Positions 1-9,530 of a DNA stretch of 64,000 nucleotides are shown piece by piece. Both the position numbers and the translations under genes were made by a program. A model generated the notes under the pieces. That model was not told the DNA's origin. It saw only the letters and a program-made list of their open reading frames with translations, and searched no databases. The DNA lies in the NCBI GenBank assembly GCA_023333565.1, contig JAJKFH010002480.1, positions 496,001-560,000 on the forward strand, written 5' to 3'. Source of the stretch: Puffinus mauretanicus (taxonomy: Eukaryota > Chordata > Aves > Procellariiformes > Procellariidae). Within the stretch, counting starts at the first letter, position 1. Each line of letters opens with the position of its first letter.

Positions 1-744
1 TTTAATTGGACTAAAGCAGGTACAAAAGGATGACTTAAAAATAACAACTTTGGTTAGTTGCTGTCAATGTTAGCTGAAATCAATGTTAAGATTAAGTAAT
101 TCTGCCCTTTCACCTTCAGACAATCTGCACAGTTTGTTCCAGTCTTAGGTGAGAGGTGAGAACGGACTCGCTGCTTTGATGTTTCCCCCCCCAGCAGGGC
201 AGGGCTGAGGCGTGTTATCAGGGCAGACCAAAGACAGCCTGTTCTGGGTCACCTCTTTGCTTGCTCTTCTTTGGCTGGGGAGATAAAAATTAGCTTTTGT
301 TATTAGCCTTCCGATTTCTACTAACTTCTGAAGCAATGCTTTCTTTAAATAAATTTTTTTCATTTCTTACACTGGTTTTGAGTCCTCTCTCTTACTTCAG
401 AGACAAAGACCCACCAGTCTACTTTATAAAATATTTGTGTATGTGTTTTTTGCATCATCCTTACTGATGTTTCCCTATGCTATGTGTGGTTGGTGTCTTG
501 AGGAAGTAGGAATTAAACAAGAAACAGCATGTGAGTTGTTACAGATAACTCTTTTTTTGTGGAAAGCATATATATAGGTAATGCAATACATCAAAGCAAG
601 TCCCTTACGAATTTTGGAGAACACCAGCAAACTAGTGAAAGAATAAATATTAAATGGATCCCTTGAAATTATTAAAGACATTTTGCAGTCCCTCTGTAAT
701 CGAACATATTTTGTAGATAATGTGTTTATTTTATTTATTTACAG

Positions 745-873
745 GAGGCCAAAGCTGATGTGAACCAGGAATCTACACAGTCCTCAGCATCACAGAATGC
801 ACCACGGAGTGCTGTGCCTGCCGTAACATCAGGAGATCCTGAAGTTGACAAGAAGATAAAGAATTTAAAAAAG
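745..873 (+). CDS. EIF2A: EIF2A antepenultimate exon
   Basis: This exon of 43 codons runs from a TTTACAG acceptor to a GTGAGG donor. It begins EAKADVNQES and ends KKIKNLKK. The stretch 1-744 to its left is EIF2A intron. Confidence 0.93.
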
Positions 874-2032
874 GTGAGGGGATTTTTTTCTAATGAACAG
901 CAGATTTCTTTAAGAGGTGGTCTGTAAGATCTAGTCTGATTGTAAGGTGACTTGAGCTCAGCAGGGTAGCATTTACATACATGGTAATTTCCTGAATTTG
1001 TAAACCAACTTCCTTTGCTTTTCCATCTTGTAAAACAGTAGAGGTCATCACTTGCCAGCACTTCTAAAGATCTTACCAGAGCAGCATCTAGACAGCACAG
1101 AAGCCACTGACAGGTGCACGGAAGAGTGTTCCAGTCTCCTGTTATGAATACTGTTGCATGTGCACCCAGTCTTCACAGCTGAAGGGTAGGGGTACAGCTT
1201 AAAGGTGCTTATGCTTAGAAAGCAGCTGTGTGGGCTGCTTTTTTATTGGATCTTGGATCCGAGAAGGGAACCATGCTATGTGGTTTTGTTTTTTTCCCCT
1301 AACTTATAAATGGTATAAGTGCGAAGCTTAGCCAATCTTGGAAATTCTTGGATTAAATAATTTCAGAATGGAAGTTGTTTGGTTCAGGCTAGAGAATCTT
1401 TCTCCTTTCTGCATAACCCATCAGGGCTTTTTTCTCTTGGCTGCCTCCTGCTTTTTGTGGACCTCTGTTTTGATTAATATTCCAGGCTTTCTGAGGAAAA
1501 TGTGTGGTGAAGAGGGATGGTGATAGTAGAGGAGTGACTTCTGAATTTGGATCTAGCCCTTCAATGAGATAATGCATGGTGTTTATGTTTCAGAGACTAA
1601 GAAGCACTTCTGTTCTCTAGGTTTTGTTCTTGAAAGAAATGTATTTTATTGGTGGGGAATTCCAGATTGGGCATCTGGAGGTGCTTAAATGAAATGTGCC
1701 TTCCATATTGAGACCTGCATCCTGGTAAATCAGGCAATTGCAAGTGCAGGAACTTCTAAGGCTTGGTTCACCAATATTTTTGTGTTAGTGTGGGTTTTTT
1801 TGTTTTGTTTTTTACAGAAACTAAAGGCAATTGAGCAGCTGAAAGAACAAGCAGCTGCTGGCAAACAGCTAGAGAAGAATCAGGTACTGTTAAATTTTAC
1901 ACAGTTTATTCAAGTTTCATTTTATAATAAGCTACATCTGTGACATCTTGTGCTTTTTTGTTCTAGCTGGAGAAGATTCAGAAAGAAACCGCTCTCCTTC
2001 AGGAACTGGAAGACCTAGAACTGGGTCTTTAA
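745..2032 (+). CDS. EIF2A: EIF2A, C-terminal coding exons (partial gene)
   Basis: Eukaryotic translation initiation factor 2A is a cytosolic factor that can bring initiator tRNA to the 40S subunit independently of the eIF2 trimer. Three coding exons join in frame (745-873, 1818-1883, 1967-2032) and give the last 86 residues. They are a Ser/Gln-rich linker and a Lys/Glu-rich helix with KLKAIEQLKEQ and ETALLQELEDLELGL, which I recognise as the EIF2A C-terminus. All junctions are GT-AG and all exons are phase 0. The N-terminal WD-repeat propeller lies left of the window. The stop is TAA at 2030-2032, and SELENOT starts about 840 bases downstream on the same strand, as in other vertebrates. What is seen is the sequence match and splice structure; the function is known for the family. 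Confidence 0.95.
1818..1883 (+). CDS. EIF2A: EIF2A penultimate exon
   Basis: This exon of 22 codons (KLKAIEQLKEQ ... LEKNQ) lies between a pyrimidine-rich TTTTACAG acceptor and a GTACTG donor, phase 0 at both ends. It codes a charged amphipathic helix. The 944-base intron before it holds no other recognisable feature. Confidence 0.93.
1967..2032 (+). CDS. EIF2A: EIF2A terminal coding exon
   Basis: The acceptor is TTGTTCTAG. The exon codes LEKIQKETALLQELEDLELGL and then TAA. The 3'UTR follows at once. Confidence 0.94.
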   Translation: MEKIQKETALLQELEDLELGL

Positions 2033-2103
2033 AACTTCATGGAAATCCAACGTGGTGTTAACACAAAGCTCATGCAAAATATAATTTGTATTAACTTGAA
2101 CAC

Positions 2104-2109
2104 AATAAA
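2104..2109 (+). promoter_or_regulatory. EIF2A: EIF2A polyadenylation signal (AATAAA)
   Basis: This canonical AATAAA lies 72 bases after the EIF2A stop. A second AATAAA at 2430-2435 could serve a longer 3'UTR. Both precede the SELENOT CpG island. Confidence 0.75.
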
Positions 2110-2689
2110 GTGTTTCCGCAAATGACTTGAGGATGCAAAAGTCCACAGATTTGCTGCACACTTGCCTTTTAAAAAGCTTTCCTAAAGGTTTATGCACATG
2201 TGAAAGTGTAAACAAGTAACAAATACCACATCCGCCAGTTCTGCTGCTGTTCAAACCAGAACTGTGCTTGTGTTCTTAAAGCATATTGCCTAAAATGCAG
2301 AAGCTGCCTGTTGGTTTATCTTTTCCTTGTTTGGGTGTGAAGGCGGGAAGGTGATGAGGTTTACCCATTTGATAGCTTTATTATATTTAAAAAGATGTGA
2401 TCTTTATGCAATAATGGGATGTAGATAAAAATAAAGAGCATTTAATAATAATAAGTACTTCTGTTTTTCTGTTACAAGGGCAGAGTCTTCAAAATAACGA
2501 GGCCGTGACTGCTAAGGATAAACGAAGCTTCCCATACTGCAGCTGCTGCAAGTTTTTCACCCCGTGATTTGTATTTCCCCTGCCGGTTCTCATTTTCCCC
2601 GTCCCGCTCCCTGCGTGCGGAACGTGGGGCACCCCGGGTACTGCGCTCGCTCTTTGTCACGGTCACGAGCAAAAGGCGCGGCAGCTCCC

Positions 2690-3450
2690 GCCTCCCAGTC
2701 CTGCCGGCCGCCGCCTCGCGGGGATCTGCGCCTGCGCGCCGGGGGCGGGGCCTGGCCAGCGTCACGTGGCCGCCGGCGCCTGCGCGGAGCGGGGCGGCGC
2801 TCGCGTGACCTTGGTGCGGCGGCTCGCGCGCTTCCGCGGCGGCTGCGGGCGGGGGCGGCGGAGGCGACATGCGGGCGGCGGGGCTGCTGCTGCTGCTGGC
2901 GCTGGCGGCCGGGCCGGGCGGCGGCTCGGCGGAGCAGGGCGGCCTGCCGGCCAAGAAGCTGCGCATGGCCTACGCCACCGGGCCGCTGCTCAAGTTCCAG
3001 ATCTGGTGAGGGCGCCCGGCAAGATGGCGGCGCCGGCCGGGCCTACCCCCTGCCCCCCCACCCTCCCTTCAGCGCTGCGGCGGCGGGACCGGCGGCCAGG
3101 CCGGGCCGCGTTCGGCCCCGCTTGCCTCTGCCGTCCGCGGAAGGCCCCTTGTGCCGGGGGGCTGCAGGCCGCGGCCGGGGGGGAGCGCCCGGGCGAGCTG
3201 CTGCGGGCGACCCGCCCCGGCTGGGGCGTGGGAGGTGTCCGGGCCGGCCCGGCTCGGCGGGCGAGGCTGGTGGTCGTGGCGGCGGGAACAGGGAGAGGCA
3301 GCGCCGTCCCGCGGGTGCCGGCCCTCGCCTCCCGGGGCCGCGGGGCCCGCGCGGCCGCGGGCTACCCGGCGCGCTGGGGCTTGGGCGGGCTGTCGGGCGC
3401 CGGTGCTTACCGGACAGCGCTTGAGAAAATGACTCTGAAAAAATGGCTAT
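2690..3450 (+). promoter_or_regulatory. SELENOT: SELENOT CpG-island promoter
   Basis: A dense GC/CpG block surrounds SELENOT exon 1. Upstream of the ATG it has two NRF1-like palindromic sites (GCGCCTGCGCG-type, near 2728-2738 and 2776-2787), a GC box at 2741-2751 and a CACGTG E-box at 2763-2768. There is no TATA box. This is typical of a TATA-less housekeeping promoter, which suits a broadly expressed ER selenoprotein. The start site is inferred to lie about 2790-2850. Confidence 0.75.
2869..3005 (+). CDS. SELENOT: SELENOT exon 1 (signal peptide)
   Basis: The ATG follows a GGCGAC context. The exon codes the Leu-rich signal peptide and the mature N-terminus up to LLKFQI plus two bases of Cys46. 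The donor is CTG|GTGAGG. Confidence 0.94.
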
Positions 3451-6400
3451 CCGCCATAAAACCGCTCTTTTCCGGCTCTTTTAATATATGCTGTGGCATT
3501 CTGCTGGCTTAGGATTACGTTTAGGGGGAATTGGTATTTTGGCAAAGACTGTAATGAAGGTTTTCTGGTTTTTTTTTTCTTTTTACGACTCTGTTGCTAG
3601 CAGTCAGGGAGATCAGGCACCTTTATATCATTCTAAGAATACTATCGATGGAGGCAGCTGCTCAGAGCAGAACCGAGCAGGAGTAGGAAAGGGTGAAGCA
3701 GTTCCAGCACATCTAGCTTGTTTGCGGAAAAAAAAGCAGCCCCTGCCGGCTGTCACCGTGTTTCCGTGGTGCTCGGAGGACGGGCAGGGCTGCGGCCGCT
3801 GCCGGGGCGGGGGACGGGCCCGCCGCTGCTCCGGGGTGCCGGGGCGGGGAGGAGCGGGAACGTGTCACCCGGATCTGTGAAGCACCGCGAGAGGCGTGCT
3901 CGGGAGAAAGTACTTTGTTTGATTTCTTTTGCGGTAAGCTGAGGCTGGATAATTTTTATTTCGATTAGTGGAGAGGCAGCTGGTAGAAACGTGAGCCAAA
4001 GTACAGCTCTGTAATATTTAACTCTTCTGTAGTTAATCCGATCATCCTTACACAGAAATGAGTGGGAGCCACATTACCTGTCAGTGGGCAGTCCCAGAGA
4101 AAGAGCTAAATTTAACTAGTGAGGAATTAAAACCACATTGTGTGAAACTTTTTTTTTTTTTGGGACACAGAGCAGATACTTACGCTGACTTCTAACTTAA
4201 CAGCTTTTTATGGGGGAAACAAGTAATTCCTTGCTCAGTGGACTTTACCAAAACATTGTGTCTGTGCTAGTATGTGAAAACAAATTTGTGTAAAACCAAG
4301 TGCCTAGCCAGCTGTCAGGGTTTTTGATGCATAACTTAGCTGCAAATCAGTTTTCTTCTTTAGCATGAAGAATTTTAGTTTTATTTTAAACCAAATGGAT
4401 TATGAACAGTGCGACTACTGGTGTAGCCAGTCTAGCAGCGACTTTTAACATACAGCACTTCAGTTTCAGTGACAATGCCTGTCTGCATTTAGTGTCTCCT
4501 GAGGCTACAGGCGGGTGTTTGAGGAGTACATGCGGGTTATTAGCCAGCGGTACCCAGACATCCGAATTGAAGGGGAGAACTACCTTCCTCAACCTATATA
4601 TAGGTAAGCAAATTACTAGCAGTACTAATTGTCTTTTTTCCGAATGTAGGCTCAGCATGGTGAGTGGTGAACATGTGCATTTACACTTAAATAATACTGA
4701 AAATGGAAACATAAGTTTTTTTTCCCATTATGATTACATACAAGCTCGGTTATCTTCTCCCTTCCAGATAGCCATCTTAGTTTTCCGTAAAAATATTACC
4801 ATGTGGGTATCTGTATGATGAGGCCTGTCATGTTCCAATCTAAAGTAAATTATATAATTCTTTTCAGGGTGAATTTTTCCAGCTTTTCTTCATGATGTAT
4901 CTGGACGTAAATTCACATTTGTTGCACTAAGGCTTATGTGCTTAGTGACAAATTCCTGTAATAGGTTAAGGTTGCAGAGGAGGGAGGAGTTTGTTTTTAA
5001 CATCTAAGTCAGGGAAGAGCTAACCTCATCGGAGGGACCACCAGGGTGTCCTTAACTACAGTTTGGGGCGGGGAAGGAAGCCCAAAGAAATTTGGAAAAA
5101 GGCAACACGAAAATAGTGTTATTCCTGTTATTTAAACCATTGTGTACATGCTAGAGAGTGATGCCATAGTTAACTGTGGTGGCTTCTGAACCACTTCTTG
5201 ACCTAATTACTGTAATAATTACAATGGTAAGAATACTGCAAGATTGAATACCTCAGTGTTAATTTGCTTTCTGGCTATAGGTTTAATTCTTACAAAAAAC
5301 TGTAGGGTTTTCTGCGTCTGCTGGGAAAATGCTTTACGAGGAAGTAGTGCATGTCAATTAAACATGTCTCTATAATATGGAACAACTTCTTTAAGAAACT
5401 GAATGTATTATCCAGGTTAGACACATATAAGTTGAACTCAAATTTCTATTTGAGGTCTGCTTAGGAAAAAAAAAAAATCTGCATGCATGGTGTACAAGAA
5501 TGGTATCCTTCTGAGGGTGTGTGTTTTTGTTAATGTGTATTGCTTTTTTGTTTTGGTTTTTTTTTTTGTTTTTTTTTGTTTTGTTTTTTACAGGGAGATA
5601 AACTTACTTGAAAAATTTTGTATTTTCTCTGAAACACTATCAAAATTCTTCTAATTAGGTGAATTATAGCTAAATAGTGGTGAAGTAGTAACTGTGAACC
5701 TTCTAAGTCACTTTTATGTGTTGTCTTTTGATAGGCACATAGCATCCTTCCTGTCTGTCTTCAAACTAGTATTAATAGGCTTGATAATCGTTGGCAAGGA
5801 TCCATTTGCTTTCTTTGGCATGCAAGCTCCAAGCATCTGGCAGTGGGGCCAAGAAAATAAGGTAAACAGCATACTTGCTTCTTTTATTTTGAAAAAGAAG
5901 TTTTAGAATGACTTCATGAGAGTGCTCTGGGAGTACTTCACAATTCTTACTGATTTAACTTCCATAGACTGCAGCCTTAACAGAACCTTTAGGCTTCTAT
6001 AACTAAATATACTTGAGAATTTTACAGCAGTGTGTCGTGGTTTAACCTGGCAGGCAGCCAAACATCACGCAGCCGCTCACTCACTCCCCGCCCCTGCAGT
6101 GGGACAGGGAGAGAATCAGAAGGGTAAGAGTGAGAAAAACTTGTGGGCTGAGATAAAGACAGTTTAATGGAACAGAAAAGGAAGGGAAAATAATAATAAT
6201 AATAATAATAATAAAATATACAAAATGAGTGATGCACAATGCAGTTGCTCACCACCCACGCTGACCGATAACCAAGTAGTGATCACTACTTCCTGGAACA
6301 TGCCTACCATTCATACACTGAGCATGACGTCACATGGTATGGAATACCTTGTTGGCCAGCTGTCCCAGCTATGTTCCCTCCCCGCCTCTTCCAGAGCATG

Positions 6401-9400
6401 GAAGCTGTGTGTCCTTGACTAGCAGGGTACTTGGCAACAACTGAAAACATCACTGTGTTATCAACGTTCTTCTCATACTAAATCCAAAACACAGCACTAG
6501 GAAGAAACTTAACTCTATCCCAGCCGAAACCAGGACACAGTGTAATTATTCTTAATAATAGTGCTTCATGTTTTTGACAGATCCAGATTTGATTCTCAGC
6601 AGTCTCTCTTTCCAAGCTGATGATGCTGCAGAGTGATAGCTGAGGTTAACATTACTGACAAAGATGATAAAAGATTTTCTTATTTTTTAGGGCTCAAGAG
6701 TAGAGTTTCAAGCTGGTATTGTTGGTGTTAAAATTACAGCTTCCTTTTTCTATTGTCTCATAACTATTTTGCAGTTGTTGCTTTCATCAGACTTTTAATG
6801 GATTAGGCATGCAATTAGATGGTGGTTAGAAAAGTCAAGTTGAAATTTTGTGGGTGTTTTTGCAGAACATACTCGGGTGTGACAGACTGTGCCTTGTGGG
6901 ATGAATATCCCTGTGAGTCAGTACTGGTGATGCTAACAGATTAATGTTGTTGTACTCTGATTTATAGTAACCTTATTCCAGATTTATTCTATTAAACAAA
7001 AGCAATTTATAAGTTTATTAACCTTTATATATTTTATTGGTGCACAGATCCTCAAACTGAGCTACCCAGTGCAGTGGGTTTCTGTCACCGGTCAGTTTGA
7101 ATGTACAGAAGCTGTAATATAACCTGTTTAATTAAATGGGCCAAATACGCTACCGAGCTAGGCTGGCTGTGGTACGTCTGTGATCCGTGGTATTGTAAAC
7201 AACTATCTCCCATGCTAAATTCTTTGGTATTGCAGTAACCTGTGAATGTGCCCTTGCGCATGAAAAGGGAATTATAAAGGTGCTGGCGATGGAGGGAGAT
7301 GCTGTGTTGCTGAAGATTGCATCATTTCCTCCTGAGGCACCAATACACAGAGAAAATTCCAGATGATTAGCGTGAAGAAATGCTAGAGGGTTGACAATTC
7401 TTGTGAACAAAATGCAATTTGACTTGCTCTGCTGTTTGTGTCTGGGCCTGTGGATCTGTGATCTGAAGTGTTACTCTGAAAATGACAGGCAAGACACAGG
7501 AACAGTTGCGTTCCCTTGTCATCCTACAAGTGCCATCATAGCTACGTACTACAAACTGGCTGTTAAGATGTGCCTGGATTTGTGGAGGAAAGGAGCGAGA
7601 AGATGTAACGTTGAATCAGGATTGTGAGTGGGGTGGTTTCAGAATTATGTTGATACCTGTCTTGGGAAGGCAGCGTGCACAATCTTTTAAGAAGAGGATG
7701 AAAGGAAGATGTCTGTGTGATTGGAAGATTACTTGATAAAGTGCAGAGGGGAATTCAAAGACACCTGGAAACATCCAGCACTTATTAAGAGTGAATAAAA
7801 CAAACTGTGGATCACATGGCTGAAGTATCAGGGATTCTCTCTGTTCTCTTCTAGGTTTATGCTTGTATGATGGTCTTCTTCCTGAGCAACATGATTGAGA
7901 ACCAGTGTATGTCAACAGGTGCATTTGAAATAACTTTGAATGGTGAGCAGAGAACTTTCTGTTTTAAGGGAATCGCTTTGTGTTGCGTGTGTACGCACAG
8001 ATTTGTGAGAGCTATTGTGTTGGGAGAATGAGAGATGATGTTATGAAATGTGCTGTGTTTCAAAATGTGATGGTATGTGGTAATGGCAGTCCATTTTGAA
8101 ACTTCAGATGTTATATATCACAATAAATAATGAAAATCATAGACGTCTTATAAAGCAGTTTATACAGATGTCAGCTATGTATATTTTAAAACAGCTACGT
8201 AAAAAACTTTCTGAGAGGAATGCTTGGTCACTCGGAGTAGTGTATTATGTTCTTTCTTTGCATGTGATGTGCATTAAGTAAGAAGTGATCAACAAGGGGA
8301 GCGTACTCTCTGGTTAATTAGATGCTTTCCCTATCCTGTTTTCTAATATGGTTTAGCCTTGGAATCTTGTTGAACCCATGGCTATTCCCAGATTTTTGGT
8401 ACCATTGGACAACAATACTGATTTTTCAAGTTAAGAGTTGGTGGACCTTCTGCCTTCAAATAATTTTATGGTTTTAAAGATTATGTAAGCTTGATGGAAT
8501 ACAGAATTTGTCAAGCTCTAGGTACAAGTATGTAATCTAGCTCTGTGCTTTATAATCTCAATTTATGATTGTGCAAGATGAATTTCAATATAGTGGTTTC
8601 TAAGTCAAGTCATATACTGCAGAACCTTTTAAAGACTGACTGTATTGCATCAAAGTAGTTAAAGGTGATGTACTTCTAGTCCTAAATCTCGAATCAGAAT
8701 TGGCAGTAGAGCCTTCCTAGGGGTGAACAGTCACATCTGGACTGCTATAAATTTCTGGTTTGCGTTTTGGGACAATGTGGTTTCAGTCTGGCTTTGGTTT
8801 TATATAGATAACAGCAGTTGTGGGTTCATGAAGTGCTATAGCAGTGAGGGATATTTGAGGGAGTAAGTATTTGTCAACATCAGAAATTAATGTTGTGTTT
8901 ACCCTAAAGTGTTTATGGACTATGCTGCCTTTTGTATTTTGGGGCAGGGGGAGGGAATAATGGTTGTAGCTACTTTGAGTGGAACGTTCCAAGCCAGATC
9001 TTGGTAAGCAGGACTTTTGAGGGTCAGCCTTAGACGTTAGGCAGAAGTGAGAGGAAGACTGATGAGACCCACAAGTTTCAAAGATTTAGTGCTGGTTTAA
9101 AAACTCAGTATGTTATTCTGCCACTCACTAATTATTTTTAGACATTCTGTCAGTGGATATTTTGAACCTCTAAATCCATGTAATGTAATTCTAAATGGAA
9201 GCATTAGACTCTCTTCTCCTAGTTGGACTGGGTTCTAGAGTAGCCAGAGTTTTGAAGCGTTGTTGATGCAGATATTTCTCTCAACATAAAATAGTACCAA
9301 CTTGCATAGCTTATTAGATCTTTTTAAAATTTTATGTTTAAACTAGCCCTATGTGTTTTCTGACTTTGTCAATGTGCTTTTCTCCCTCCATGTGTTTTGT

Positions 9401-9530
9401 GGTAGATGTTCCAGTGTGGTCTAAGCTAGAGTCTGGCCACCTTCCTTCCATGCAGCAGCTTGTACAAATTCTTGATAACGAAATGAAGCTCAATGTGCAC
9501 ATGGAGTCAATGCCTCATCATCGATCATAG
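2869..9530 (+). CDS. SELENOT: Selenoprotein T, complete (5 coding exons, UGA-encoded Sec)
   Basis: Selenoprotein T is a thioredoxin-fold oxidoreductase of the ER membrane that acts in redox balance and calcium and hormone homeostasis. Coding exons are 2869-3005, 4493-4603, 5735-5861, 7855-7942 and 9406-9530, 588 nt in all, giving 195 residues, the usual vertebrate length. The N-terminus has a signal peptide (Leu-rich, about 1-19). The redox motif CVSU is at residues 46-49: Cys46 is split by intron 1, and residue 49 is read from TGA at 4500-4502. A hydrophobic segment, SFLSVFKLVLIGLIIVG, is near residues 86-102. The protein ends MESMPHHRS. A plain ORF finder breaks at the TGA, but the downstream exons stay in phase and conserved, so it is selenocysteine and not a nonsense mutation. 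Decoding needs a SECIS in the 3'UTR, which I could not place with confidence. Confidence 0.96.
4493..4603 (+). CDS. SELENOT: SELENOT exon 2 (CVSU redox motif)
   Basis: The acceptor is CATTTAG. The exon completes Cys46, then reads V, S, TGA(Sec49), G, Y, R, R and continues VFEEYMRVISQRYPDIRIEG. The donor is GTAAGC. The TGA at 4500-4502 is the selenocysteine codon. Confidence 0.95.
5735..5861 (+). CDS. SELENOT: SELENOT exon 3 (membrane segment)
   Basis: This exon starts after TTTTGATAG and ends at AAG|GTAAAC. It codes HIASFLSVFKLVLIGLIIVG, the hydrophobic segment, then GKDPFAFFGMQAPSIWQW. Confidence 0.95.
6028..6542 (+). mobile_element. Solo LTR of an avian endogenous retrovirus, with target-site duplication
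   Basis: The element spans 6033-6537 (505 bp), begins TGTCGTGGTTTAACC, ends CCAGGACA, and so has TG...CA termini. It is flanked by the 5-bp direct repeat CAGTG (6028-6032 and 6538-6542). No gag, pol or env is present, so it is a solo LTR left by recombination between two LTRs. It carries an internal (AAT)n microsatellite at about 6188-6214. It lies in SELENOT intron 3. The family is inferred from a start sequence that is very common in bird genomes; I cannot name the subfamily. Confidence 0.85.
6188..6214 (+). repeat. (AAT)n microsatellite inside the solo LTR
   Basis: About nine AAT units lie in an A-rich part of the LTR. The tract is likely length-variable between individuals. Confidence 0.85.
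7855..7942 (+). CDS. SELENOT: SELENOT exon 4
   Basis: The acceptor is CTCTTCTAG. The exon codes VYACMMVFFLSNMIENQCMS and on to ITLN, ending in phase 1 at AATG|GTGAGC. Confidence 0.94.
9406..9530 (+). CDS. SELENOT: SELENOT terminal coding exon
   Basis: The acceptor is TGTGGTAG. The exon codes DVPVWSKLESGHLPSMQQLV through MESMPHHRS and the TAG stop at 9528-9530. Confidence 0.95.

Noticed and set aside
2564..3512. Long open frames of 248-286 codons over the SELENOT promoter
   Set aside because: They overlap SELENOT exon 1 in other frames, are low complexity and have no recognisable domain.
6613..6660. C/D-box snoRNA-like pattern (TGATGAT ... CTGA ... CTGA)
   Set aside because: It is too short, has no terminal stem, and the boxes are common motifs.
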